A stretch of DNA of 64,000 nt from Mycoplasmatota bacterium (lineage in GTDB: Bacteria > Bacillota_I > Bacilli_A > MAG-NZ). Position 1 is the stretch's first letter. Each line of letters begins with the position of its first letter. The DNA is taken from positions 2,031,501 to 2,095,500 of the forward strand of contig CP074575.1 in NCBI GenBank assembly GCA_018394315.1, in the 5' to 3' direction. The notes beneath the pieces are model-generated. The model was given only the letters and a program-made list of their open reading frames with translations. It ran no database searches and was not told the DNA's origin. Shown here one piece after another: positions 35,418 through 43,226 of this stretch. Made by a program: the position numbers and the translations under genes.

Positions 35418-36164
35418 TTAAAATACCTGTTTTCCAAGCCATTGAGTCAATTTATTCTCTCTTTCAGAAAAAGCTTTTTCTTCATATTTTCCCAGAACAA
35501 TTTCATCAGTAATATTTCCATCTGATAGAAAAATCACTCGATCTGCTCTGGCTGCAACTTTTGCATCATGTGTAACTAGCATTAGTGTGGTTCCTTCAGC
35601 ATTTATCTCATTAATAATATCCATAATTTCCTTTGATGCGCTAGAATTAAGAGCTCCTGTAGGTTCATCACCAAATATAATATCCGGATGGTTTATTAAT
35701 GCACGGCATATTGCCGCACGCTGAAGCTGTCCTCCGGAAACCTTCTTGATGTCATGATCCGCGATCTGATCAATCCCTGTTCTTTTCATGAGTTCTGCTG
35801 CATATGCATTTACATTTTCCCTACTATCACTCTTCGCCTTAAATCCTGGAAGTACAATATTGTCACGTATTGATAATGTCTTAAGTAAATGTGACTGTTG
35901 GAATATAAATCCCATCTTTTTAAGCCGTATGTTACTCATCTTCTCATCATCAATGCTTGAGGTATCTTCTCCATCAAAGCTTATTTCACCATTGGTTGCC
36001 CTGTCCATGCCGCTTATGTTATATAAAAGCGTTGATTTTCCTGAACCTGACTGTCCCATGATTGCCACGAACTCTCCTTCGTTAACTGATACGTCAATTC
36101 CTTTTAAAATCTTTGTTCCGTCAAATTCCTTCCATAATCCTTTTGCCTGTAAAATAGTCTTCAT
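35418..36164 (-). CDS. ABC transporter ATP-binding protein (MacB/LolD type)
   Basis: A 248-residue ATPase. GQSGSGKST (Walker A, about 37-45), VSGGQLQR (signature, about 142-149), IIFGDEPTGAL (Walker B with catalytic Glu) and THDAKVAARAD (H-loop) are all intact. It belongs to the group that pairs with FtsX/MacB-type permeases and drives mechanotransmission or export of peptides, lipids or drugs. It follows the permease gene by 11 bp with GGAGATGTAATT before the ATG. Codon use has more G/C in third positions than the flanking genes, as in the whole TetR cassette, suggesting transfer from a higher-GC donor. Confidence 0.93.
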   Translation of the reverse strand: MKTILQAKGLWKEFDGTKILKGIDVSVNEGEFVAIMGQSGSGKSTLLYNISGMDRATNGEISFDGEDTSSIDDEKMSNIRLKKMGFIFQQSHLLKTLSIRDNIVLPGFKAKSDSRENVNAYAAELMKRTGIDQIADHDIKKVSGGQLQRAAICRALINHPDIIFGDEPTGALNSSASKEIMDIINEINAEGTTLMLVTHDAKVAARADRVIFLSDGNITDEIVLGKYEEKAFSERENKLTQWLGKQVF

Positions 36165-36175
36165 AATTACATCTC

Positions 36176-38530
36176 CTATTCATTAATCAGTGAAACGATA
36201 TTGTATTCTCGTATCTGTCTGGTACTAATCCATGTCATTCCTGTTGCCACTGCAAGAAGCACTAGGGGTAATATTACAAATGCTGTCCATGGATTTATGA
36301 TAAACGTTATTCTAGATATACCAAATCCCAACATACTTAAAGCCCCGCTTACGATGCTTTCACCAAGAATATTTGAAATAAGTGTTCCTACAATTATTCC
36401 TGCAATTGAAACCATTCCAATCTTATAAAGATACTGTTTTCTCACATTAGAATTTGTAAAACCAATTGCCTTCATTGCTGCAATTTGTGCAACATCCTTG
36501 GCAAGTCTTAACTTCATAAATAAAACTACTATCAATGCTTCGAGCAGTATTCCTATCACCACTACTGCAGTTGTGGCAACTTCTACTTGTTTTGTAACAC
36601 CGCCCAATGTCTGGTTTATGAATTCCTCCATTGGTTCTATGTCATAACCTCCACCTATCTTGTCACTCCACTGTGAAGCTTTTTCTCCCGCATCTACTCC
36701 ATCAATAAGATTGATTGTAAATTGGTATTTTTCCGCATCTACTCCTGCAAAGGTGTATATAGCCTTTGCCGTGTATCCTCCACTTGTCACATCCTGATAA
36801 ATTCCAGAGATAACGAATTTCTCCTGCACGTCGTTAACCCTTAGTATTATCCAGTCGCCTGTGGTTTTGCCCATCTCATCTGTATTAAGTTTTGAAAGTG
36901 CGATTTCATTTTCCATAGAAGGTGCCTTACCATCAAGATACTTAAGTTCTTTTCCTGCAGAATTTCCACTGTCAACGTGAAGATTCATCCATTCATCCTC
37001 GCTATCAATTGTCTCAACTCGTACTCTTCTAAACTCCTTATATTCTTTAATTTCAGCATCCTCATTAAGAATATTTTTAATAACTTCGTGCCTATTCTCG
37101 AGATTTTCTCCTGAATCAATCTCAATCAATATGTCATCCATAGAACTTCCCATATAGGAAATGAATTCCTTGGATTCCATAGTATTTATAAGGTTCATAG
37201 GAACAATCATTATCCCTAAGACGATGAACATTACCATAAAAATTATTGTAAATCCACCAAAATTATGAAGTGTTTCCCTTACACTCATAAGTAGATTAAC
37301 TGACATCTTCTTTGACTTATAAAGTCCGTCCTTAACACGTTCCTTTTTACCAAAACCTTTTCCAGTTACCAGTGCATCCACAACAGTTACTTTCTTAAGT
37401 TTCTTAAGAATCTTCTTACAGTAATGGTTAGTTACGAAATACACAAGTATGCATCCTACAACAGGAAGACCAATGGTAAGAATTGAAACTGGCTGTTTGC
37501 CAAATGTGTTACTTACATGTCCAGTAAACACGTTTGCCATTATAAGAGCAAGCACATAACCTATGACTATTCCTGCTACCACCATCATCTTATACTTTAC
37601 AAGATACAGATTTCTTATATCCTTATATGACATTCCTATGGCTTTCATGGTACCAATTTCGCCGATTTCTTCTTCTAAGGTAGCCATCACAGTGTATTTA
37701 ATACACATCAGGGCAACCATAACAAGTAACATACTTACAAGAATTAAAACCATTGCCATCGCAATATCCCTAAAAGCACTTAAAAGAAAGATAACTGAGT
37801 AAGTAACTGCCTGCCCATCCTGTGGCAGACCTGCTTTTTCATAAGCTGTCTTGAAATCTGAAGCCATGGATGAATCCGTAAAATATGATTCGATGAGATA
37901 CTCAATTTCTCCCACATTTCCAAATAGTTCATCGAAATCCTCATCGCTTATAAGTATTCTTGTTGAAGAACAGAGTGTGGAATTCATCTGTGCATCACGC
38001 ACAAAAGCTGTTACTTTGAATTCCTTGGTTACACCTTTACTTGATAACACAACTGTATCTCCAAGGTTTATGTCATAGGAATCCAGAAGAATTACAGGAA
38101 TACCAATTTCACCTTTATTAATATTTATTACATTTCTGTCTTCATCAAGTAAAAGATCATATTCCTCATTCTGCTTAACAAGACTTATATCCAGTCTCAA
38201 GTCTGATAAACTAAATACATCATCCCCATAAACCTTAAGGTCATCTCCGTAAACATTTATCATTGAAAGAGTCTGCCAGGCTGTAACGCCATCATAGGAT
38301 GAATTAAATTCATCAATTAACTCCTGATTTATCTCTCCCTTATGCATCTGGAGAAAATGTGGTGGCTTTGCTGTACTGTACATTCCCATCATAGAAATTA
38401 TAAGCTGCGTCACTACAATGGTTGCTACCACCACAAGACCTGATACAAGTGTCATAAACAAAAGCAATGATACATTGCCTGCACGGTTTCTATTAAAATC
38501 ATTCTTTAACATTTTTAAATTCATGTTCAT
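36176..38530 (-). CDS. FtsX-family ABC transporter permease
   Basis: A 784-residue permease with an N-terminal helix (about 20-45), a periplasmic MacB-like domain, three helices (about 248-380), another helix near 430, a second outside domain, and three C-terminal helices (about 660-780). Two FtsX domains are visible, each with the MKAIG motif (TMKAIGMSYKDIRN and AMKAIGFTNSNVRK). It pairs with the ATPase immediately downstream. The ATG at 38530 follows GAGGTGGTTAATT; an in-frame TTG five codons earlier is less likely. Regulated probably by the upstream TetR protein. Substrate unknown; antimicrobial or lipid export is usual for such cassettes. Confidence 0.92.
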   Translation of the reverse strand: MNMNLKMLKNDFNRNRAGNVSLLLFMTLVSGLVVVATIVVTQLIISMMGMYSTAKPPHFLQMHKGEINQELIDEFNSSYDGVTAWQTLSMINVYGDDLKVYGDDVFSLSDLRLDISLVKQNEEYDLLLDEDRNVININKGEIGIPVILLDSYDINLGDTVVLSSKGVTKEFKVTAFVRDAQMNSTLCSSTRILISDEDFDELFGNVGEIEYLIESYFTDSSMASDFKTAYEKAGLPQDGQAVTYSVIFLLSAFRDIAMAMVLILVSMLLVMVALMCIKYTVMATLEEEIGEIGTMKAIGMSYKDIRNLYLVKYKMMVVAGIVIGYVLALIMANVFTGHVSNTFGKQPVSILTIGLPVVGCILVYFVTNHYCKKILKKLKKVTVVDALVTGKGFGKKERVKDGLYKSKKMSVNLLMSVRETLHNFGGFTIIFMVMFIVLGIMIVPMNLINTMESKEFISYMGSSMDDILIEIDSGENLENRHEVIKNILNEDAEIKEYKEFRRVRVETIDSEDEWMNLHVDSGNSAGKELKYLDGKAPSMENEIALSKLNTDEMGKTTGDWIILRVNDVQEKFVISGIYQDVTSGGYTAKAIYTFAGVDAEKYQFTINLIDGVDAGEKASQWSDKIGGGYDIEPMEEFINQTLGGVTKQVEVATTAVVVIGILLEALIVVLFMKLRLAKDVAQIAAMKAIGFTNSNVRKQYLYKIGMVSIAGIIVGTLISNILGESIVSGALSMLGFGISRITFIINPWTAFVILPLVLLAVATGMTWISTRQIREYNIVSLINE

Positions 38531-38594
38531 AATTAACCACCTCAATTTCTCTTATACTTTTTCTACTTGTAAGAACCAATTCAACTACTACCAT
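38499..38594 (-). CDS. possible 31-codon leader ORF before the permease
   Basis: An ATG at 38594 is preceded by a near-perfect AGGAGGAGTATTA and opens a 31-codon frame (MVVVELVLTSRKSIREIEVV...) ending at TGA after overlapping the first 32 nt of the permease gene in another frame. Its strong ribosome binding site and overlap would allow translational coupling to the permease. It could equally be a chance frame; there is no homologue I recognise. Confidence 0.3.
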   Translation of the reverse strand: MVVVELVLTSRKSIREIEVVNYEHEFKNVKE

Positions 38595-38710
38595 TAATAC
38601 TCCTCCTATATCGTCTTATATTCTTTCATAATCATAATCTCCTATCACAAATACTATATCTTAACTGTTTTTGATTACTTTTTGATCATATGTATTCCTA
38701 ACCTAAAGTG

Positions 38711-39337
38711 TTATCCCCAGTACTGCTTTGCCAGGTTCCAAAAAGTCTCATCTGCAACTCCAAGCATTTTCTCAAGTAGTGCCACCAGCGCTCTAATAGT
38801 CATCTGCTGTTCTTCCGGATTAACCTGAAAAATTCCATCATCTAAGAGTGTGATTGATGATGTTAATAAAATCTGCATGTACTGTGTAGGAAAATCCGAT
38901 TTAAATATTCCTTGACTGATACCCTCATCCACAACTTTGGTAAGAACCGGAGTAACCCTTGTTACCAATGAACTCAAGGATTTTTGATGCATTAGTGCAT
39001 TTCGTGGTTTGTGTAGTTCTTCCATAAGGTCATTATCTACTTCGCTTTCAACCCTCATGGAAAGGATTGTATTAAGCATCTTCACTACAGGTGAAAGTTC
39101 TGGATTAGATGCCACCTCCTCAGCCCTTGCAACAACTATTTCAGTAACGCTGTCAATGATTGCATCAAGCACTTCTTCTTTGGACTTAAAATAATAATAA
39201 AATGTTCCCTTTGCTATTCCTGCGGCATTAACAATGTCATTTACCGAACATTTGTCATAACCTTTGGTTGAAATTAATCTTCCTGCCCTATCAAGTATCT
39301 CGTTTCTTCTTTCATTAAATTCCTTACTAACCTTCAA
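38711..39337 (-). CDS. TetR-family transcriptional regulator
   Basis: A 208-residue repressor. The N-terminal helix-turn-helix reads GYDKCSVNDIVNAAGIAKGTFYYYFKSKEEVLDA (in parts, about 24-57), a textbook TetR DNA-binding domain; the remaining 150 residues form the ligand-binding helical domain. The TTG start at 39337 is preceded by AGAGGTAAGACAG. A TTGACA-17-TATAAA promoter with an adjoining dyad lies 60-108 bp upstream, so the gene is probably autorepressed. It lies upstream of the ABC exporter genes on the same strand, 165 bp away, and probably controls them. Confidence 0.93.
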   Translation of the reverse strand: MKVSKEFNERRNEILDRAGRLISTKGYDKCSVNDIVNAAGIAKGTFYYYFKSKEEVLDAIIDSVTEIVVARAEEVASNPELSPVVKMLNTILSMRVESEVDNDLMEELHKPRNALMHQKSLSSLVTRVTPVLTKVVDEGISQGIFKSDFPTQYMQILLTSSITLLDDGIFQVNPEEQQMTIRALVALLEKMLGVADETFWNLAKQYWG

Positions 39338-39396
39338 ACTGTCTTACCTCTTAAACTATAGAATCAAAAATACACTAAATACTGGTAATTTTTCCC

Positions 39397-39445
39397 TAGA
39401 CCGTCGGTCTACGGTCTTTATACAATACATTTTTATTTTTGTCAA
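39397..39445 (-). promoter_or_regulatory. promoter with TetR operator
   Basis: On the minus strand, TTGACA (39445-39440), a 17-bp spacer and TATAAA (39422-39417) form a near-consensus promoter. Directly after the -10, TAGACCG-N-CGGTCTA (39397-39411) is a 15-bp dyad, and a third CGGTCT half-site (39412-39417) abuts the -10. A repressor bound there would block initiation. The dyad with GACCG/CGGTC half-sites is typical of TetR-family operators. Confidence 0.8.
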
Positions 39446-39486
39446 GACAATTTTCGAAAATTTTTCCCATATATCTACAAAATATA

Positions 39487-39523
39487 GAAAAAACACCCAA
39501 CTTCTGTCTTGAGTGAGTGTTTT
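39487..39523. terminator. possible terminator
   Basis: AAAACACTCACTC ... GTTGGGTGTTTT forms an imperfect stem with a T-run on the minus strand. It lies between the 147-residue gene and the TetR promoter and would insulate the two. Mismatches make it uncertain. Confidence 0.4.
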
Positions 39524-39617
39524 GGGAATACTATTTAATTGTAATAACTATGTTTAATATCACCCTTTATACTTTCTTCCAATTTGATTATGTCGGTAAC
39601 AGTGTGTGCTTTTTTAA

Positions 39618-40061
39618 CTACTTTACTACAAAATCTCCCACATCCCCCTCTAACATCACATAAAGTATATAAGTCTCATTATCTATACTAGGATATAGTA
39701 TTATACTGTCATTCTCATCTTTGGCGATACTATGGAAGAATTCATACTTTATTTGAGCTAATATGTACTCAACGAATATTTTTGCAGCATCTGAAAATGT
39801 GTTGATTATTGCCTTTCTCTGTAAATCATCACGCAAATCAATATCTGAGCTTAGATGATGTGTAAACTCTCCACAGGTGCCAATTTTGGGCAATACGTTG
39901 CTTTTTTTAAGGTCAGTAACAGCACAAACCGAATCACCTGCATTTAGTGCATCTCTTCCTAAGTAAAGATTCCCACTAAAACTAATAATAATTCTACCAT
40001 TACTACCAGTACTTTCAAGATACTTAGCAACAACTTCTTTCAACTCCATTTTCACATCCAT
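39618..40061 (-). CDS. uncharacterised 147-residue protein
   Basis: A small soluble protein with no signal peptide or membrane helix. Residues 20-60 (GRIIISFSGNLYLGRDALNAGDSV) look like beta strands, and the middle has a helical stretch (FSDAAKIFVEYILAQIKYEFF). I do not recognise a family. The first ATG (40061) has AAGGA very close to it; an ATG four codons in (40049), preceded by GGATGTGAAA, may be the true start. It lies between the TetR cassette and an IS3-type fragment in an accessory region. Confidence 0.5.
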   Translation of the reverse strand: MDVKMELKEVVAKYLESTGSNGRIIISFSGNLYLGRDALNAGDSVCAVTDLKKSNVLPKIGTCGEFTHHLSSDIDLRDDLQRKAIINTFSDAAKIFVEYILAQIKYEFFHSIAKDENDSIILYPSIDNETYILYVMLEGDVGDFVVK

Positions 40062-40070
40062 TTCCTTGAG

Positions 40071-40175
40071 TTACTTGCTGTAGTTTCCATTTCTTTCTGA
40101 TACATGTGACAATGACTTATGTTCTTCTACATGTTCAATACACATTTTTAACTTCTCTTTTAATGTATAACGCAT
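40071..40175 (-). pseudogene. IS3-family orfA fragment
   Basis: From the ATG at 40175 the frame reads MRYTLKEKLKMCIEHVEEHK and then SLSHVSERNGNYSK before a TAA. This resembles the first 30 residues of IS3-family OrfA, which begin the helix-turn-helix. The rest of orfA and all of orfB are missing. The upstream 40180-40245 stretch holds TATAAT and GGCTTCCAAAAGTTGGAG on the minus strand, resembling an IS3-type left end with its promoter. So this is the 5' stub of a decayed insertion sequence, oriented right to left. Confidence 0.5.
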
Positions 40176-40252
40176 AAAAAAGGCTCCCTTCATCAGAGTA
40201 GGTAGTTAATTATACCACCTCTCCAACTTTTGGAAGCCATTTCAAATTAAAT

Positions 40253-40264
40253 TGGTGCGGGTAA
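40253..40264 (-). repeat. second copy of the tRNA-Leu 3' terminus
   Basis: TGGTGCGGGTAA is identical to 44896-44907, the reverse complement of the tRNA-Leu acceptor end including CCA. It is short, so chance or selection cannot be excluded, but it lies in the same orientation between the other tRNA-Leu copy (35.18 kb) and the intact gene (44.9 kb). It directly abuts the IS3-type left end, and a GC-rich patch (GCGCGCC) follows within 25 bp. The rest of the 40265-40493 stretch shows no gene. Confidence 0.45.
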
Positions 40265-40493
40265 TCGCGCCTATTGATATGCGCGCCTTTGACTTACCAC
40301 TAAATTTGTAAATAATATCTCTACAATTCACATAATGACAAATTAAACCTTTTTGTATATCTAGTAAGTTCTCGGTCATATTTTCATTTCCTCTCTCCTT
40401 TTATCTATTTTTTTAATCCCATAATAAATTTCGTTTGATATTAAAAAAAGAAAAAGAAGTTTAAACCAAAATTAAAACTTACATATTAGTTAT

Positions 40494-40613
40494 TTAAATT
40501 GGATTACCATCTTTATCAAAGTAAGTTATTTCAGATGAAAATTCATTAATTCTATTATCTAATACATCATTAATATATTCATCATAATTAAGTATTATGT
40601 AAGTATCAAACAC
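40494..40613 (-). CDS. possible 39-codon ORF or gene remnant
   Basis: A GTG at 40613 opens a frame with the peptide VFDTYIILNYDEYINDV and ends YFDKDGNPI. The amino-acid composition looks coding and DKDGNPI resembles the end of a real protein, but the ribosome binding site is weak and the frame has a stop a few codons upstream of the GTG. It may be the 3' end of a lost gene. Confidence 0.25.
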   Translation of the reverse strand: MFDTYIILNYDEYINDVLDNRINEFSSEITYFDKDGNPI

Positions 40614-40660
40614 TTCATAACAAAACCTTTAATAATGCCTGTATGACTTTATTATAGTGT

Positions 40661-41122
40661 TCACTCTTTGGTACTCGCTTCATTATTTACTTCTCTTCTC
40701 AGTTTTTTTACTTTCATCTTAGTAGATGGTCTAAAATCACATATATCTTTTAGATCTAGTATTAAAGCTTCTGATGAAATCTTCACTTCATATAATGATA
40801 AAGCTAATGATATACCAAGCATTATTAAAGAAATTAAGAATATGATTTGTCCTAAAATATTATGTTTCAAATATAAAGTAATCATTGAAAGAACACACAA
40901 AAAAAAACTAAAAGCACCAATAAATTGCATTCTTCTTATCAAAAAAATTCTTTTCTTAAAATTTTCTATCTGATGATAAACTAATTTATCAGGACTCTCC
41001 TTGTATTCTTTAATTTTAGCTGATATAACGTCATTTAAAGAAATATATCTTCCATTGTAAGCAACTAATAAAAGTGATATAGCAGGAAATAAAATCGCTG
41101 GAGTTGTAATCTCTAACTGCAT
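40661..41122 (-). CDS. DUF2721 family membrane protein
   Basis: A 153-residue protein. TPAILFPAISLLLVAYNGRYISL (about 6-28, in parts) is the first helix and family signature, followed by a charged cytoplasmic stretch (QIENFKKRIFLIRRMQFIG) and two more helices (about 66-88, 90-112). The C-terminal 40 residues are basic and cytoplasmic. This matches DUF2721, a family of unknown function. The ATG follows GAAAGGAGGATAATT. It is a single gene between the IS3 fragment and the alcohol dehydrogenase. Confidence 0.85.
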   Translation of the reverse strand: MQLEITTPAILFPAISLLLVAYNGRYISLNDVISAKIKEYKESPDKLVYHQIENFKKRIFLIRRMQFIGAFSFFLCVLSMITLYLKHNILGQIIFLISLIMLGISLALSLYEVKISSEALILDLKDICDFRPSTKMKVKKLRREVNNEASTKE

Positions 41123-41287
41123 AATTATCCTCCTTTCTCTTCTTAATTACACATTATTTTAGTATTATAATACCTCGTTCTTGTCTTATTTTTATAATAC
41201 TAGATTAAAATTATTGTAATTGAAAATTAATATAGAAATCTATAATTTCCTCGTCTTAACTAAACATTTCGCATTTCGTGCTAATAT

Positions 41288-41313
41288 TAGAAAGCCTCTA
41301 AGTAGAGGCTTTT
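41288..41313 (-). terminator. terminator downstream of the alcohol dehydrogenase
   Basis: AAAGCCTCTA / TAGAGGCTTT stem with a 2-nt-type loop and T-rich flank on the minus strand, about 70 nt past the alcohol dehydrogenase stop. Confidence 0.75.
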
Positions 41314-41381
41314 AATATATAATTATTTAATTAGTATTCTCAGTCATAAATAATCAATTCTTTAAGGTAAATAATTTTAAA

Positions 41382-42548
41382 TTAAAACTCTACGTTTTCA
41401 CCATAATAAGTACAAGCAAATATTTTTTTCATTTCTGTAACTGAAATTTCTCTTGGGTTTGTACCAGTACATGGATCTGATACTGCAGTTGTAGAAATCT
41501 CATCTAGTTTATCGTTAAAGTCTTGTTCGCTTATTCCAAATTCTCTTAATGTAAGTGGAATATTCATTTTCTTATTGAAGTCAATAACCATTTCCACTAA
41601 TGAGTTTACTAATTCATCTTGAGTGTTCCCTGCTAATCCTAATCTTCTTGCTATATCAGCATAAATATTACCAGCAGTTTTTTTGTTAAATTGAATTACA
41701 TATGGTAAATAAATAGCATTTGCACATCCGTGAGGGATATTAAATACTCTTCCTGTTTTGTGTGCCATACTATGCACAATTCCTAGTATTGCATTTGAAA
41801 ATGACATTCCTGCTAGACATTGAGCTGTATGCATTTTACTTCTAGCTTCTTTATCTCCATTATAAGATTCAACTAAGTTTTCTACTGTCATTTCAATAGA
41901 TTTCATTGCTAAAGCATCTGTAAATTCGTTACTTACTGTTGAAACATAAGCTTCAAAAGCATGAGTTAATGCATCCATTCCAGTGTGTGACACTAATTTT
42001 TGTGGCATTGTTTGTGCTAAGTCATTATCTACTATTGCTATATCTGGTGTGATATTAAAATCTGCTATTGGATATTTAACTCCAGTTTTATTGTCTGTAA
42101 TCACCGCAAAAGAAGTTACTTCTGTCCCCGTACCACTTGTAGTAGATATTGCAACAAATTTTGCTTTTTGTCTTAACTCAGGTAAGTTAAACGGTTTTGC
42201 AGCTTCTTCAAATGTAAATTCTGGGTATTCATAGAAAATCCACATAGCCTTAGCAGCATCAATCGGTGAACCTCCTCCTATACCAATAATCCAATCTGGT
42301 TCAAAATCATTCATTACTTTTACGCCATTCATTACTGTATCAACTGATGGATCTGACTCTATCCCCTCAATAACAACAGTTTCAATTCCAGCTTCTTTTA
42401 AATAACCTTCAGCTTTATCTAAAATTCCTAATTCTCTTAATGGACCATCACCTATTACTAGAACAGCCCTTTTACCTTTTAAATTCTTTAATTCTCCAAT
42501 TGCACCTTCTCCAAAGTACACATCTCTTGGTATTGTAAACCTTGCCAA
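41382..42548 (-). CDS. iron-containing alcohol dehydrogenase
   Basis: A 388-residue group III (Fe-ADH) enzyme. GIGGGSPIDAAKAM (about 92-105) binds the nucleotide; TSGTGTEVT is the conserved loop. Metal ligands are visible in GMDALTHAFEAY (Asp and His), HSMAHK and IPHGCANA (His). It resembles NAD(P)H-dependent butanol/1,3-propanediol-type dehydrogenases of anaerobes and would reduce aldehydes to alcohols in fermentation. It is divergent from an HxlR regulator, with a promoter and dyad between them. Cofactor preference and exact substrate cannot be read from the sequence. Confidence 0.93.
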   Translation of the reverse strand: MARFTIPRDVYFGEGAIGELKNLKGKRAVLVIGDGPLRELGILDKAEGYLKEAGIETVVIEGIESDPSVDTVMNGVKVMNDFEPDWIIGIGGGSPIDAAKAMWIFYEYPEFTFEEAAKPFNLPELRQKAKFVAISTTSGTGTEVTSFAVITDNKTGVKYPIADFNITPDIAIVDNDLAQTMPQKLVSHTGMDALTHAFEAYVSTVSNEFTDALAMKSIEMTVENLVESYNGDKEARSKMHTAQCLAGMSFSNAILGIVHSMAHKTGRVFNIPHGCANAIYLPYVIQFNKKTAGNIYADIARRLGLAGNTQDELVNSLVEMVIDFNKKMNIPLTLREFGISEQDFNDKLDEISTTAVSDPCTGTNPREISVTEMKKIFACTYYGENVEF

Positions 42549-42629
42549 ATTAATTCCTCCTAATATTTTTAATTTCTCTAATTTACTTTAGAGTATTTTG
42601 TTTGCTTGTTGCTCTTTTAGCACATGATT

Positions 42630-42690
42630 ATTATATAAATTTGATAATTCATTGTGAAGAAGGCACTTTTTAGTAAGGTAGTTACCAAAA
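42630..42690. promoter_or_regulatory. alcohol dehydrogenase promoter and candidate HxlR operator
   Basis: On the minus strand TTCACA (42658-42653), 17 bp and TATAAT (42635-42630) form the dehydrogenase promoter. Just upstream of its -35, TTTTAGTAA (42668-42676) and TTACCAAAA (42682-42690) are an 8-of-9 inverted repeat around a 5-bp centre. Dyads of this form are typical winged-helix (HxlR/MarR) sites; the position suits activation of the dehydrogenase gene. A TATAAT at 42736-42741 could serve the HxlR gene. Confidence 0.55.
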
Positions 42691-42813
42691 GGAAAAGTGA
42701 AACTCATGAAGTGTTTAAATTAGAAAGATTACTGATATAATAATAGCGAACTTTCTCTTGTAATAAGACTAGAGAATTTCTAAAAAATATGTTTACAAGG
42801 ATAGTGCTTAAGT

Positions 42814-43164
42814 ATGCCAAAAGATAGAAATAATAAAGTAAGTTGTAGTAATTATAGGTGTGAAATTGAGGTAACTTTAGAGTTAATAGGTGGAAAGTGG
42901 AAATCCCTTCTTCTTTGGAATTTAGGAAATCATGAAGTCATACGATTCAATGAATTTAGAAGAATCATTCCTGAAATCACACAAAAGATGTTAACACAAC
43001 AATTAAGAACATTAGAGGAAGACAGATTAATAAATAGAAAGATTTATAACCAAATACCTCCAATGGTAGAATATTCATTATCGGAAGAAGGAAAGAAATT
43101 AATGCCCATACTAGACCAAATGGATCAATGGGGGAAAAATTACGTAGACCATCACAAAGATTAA
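42814..43164 (+). CDS. HxlR-family transcriptional regulator
   Basis: A 116-residue winged-helix protein. CEIEVTLELIGGKWKSLLLW (about 14-33) is the HxlR signature start with conserved Cys and GGKWK; FNEFRRIIPEITQKMLTQQL (about 48-67) is the recognition helix region, and the wing ends VEYSLSEEGKKL. The conserved N-terminal cysteine is redox- or aldehyde-sensing in several family members. It is divergent from the alcohol dehydrogenase gene, so aldehyde- or redox-responsive control of that gene is the natural inference. Its own terminator has been split by an ISL3-type insertion. Confidence 0.92.
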   Translation: MPKDRNNKVSCSNYRCEIEVTLELIGGKWKSLLLWNLGNHEVIRFNEFRRIIPEITQKMLTQQLRTLEEDRLINRKIYNQIPPMVEYSLSEEGKKLMPILDQMDQWGKNYVDHHKD

Positions 43165-43206
43165 ATAATTTAAAAAGGAGAAAGTCAAATATATTTTCTA
43201 ATATAA

Positions 43207-43226
43207 ATGGATAAGGTTATCCTTAT
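43207..43226 (+). terminator. HxlR terminator, split by the IS insertion (left half)
   Basis: Left half of a terminator: ATGGATAAGG (43207-43216) followed by TT and the target duplication ATCCTTAT. The matching arm CCTTATCCAT plus TTTCTTCTT lies at 44736-44754, beyond the insertion sequence. Joined, the two halves give a perfect 10-bp stem with a TTAT loop. Because the duplication retains CCTTAT on the left, a shorter ATAAGG / CCTTAT hairpin without a T-tract persists here. Confidence 0.7.
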
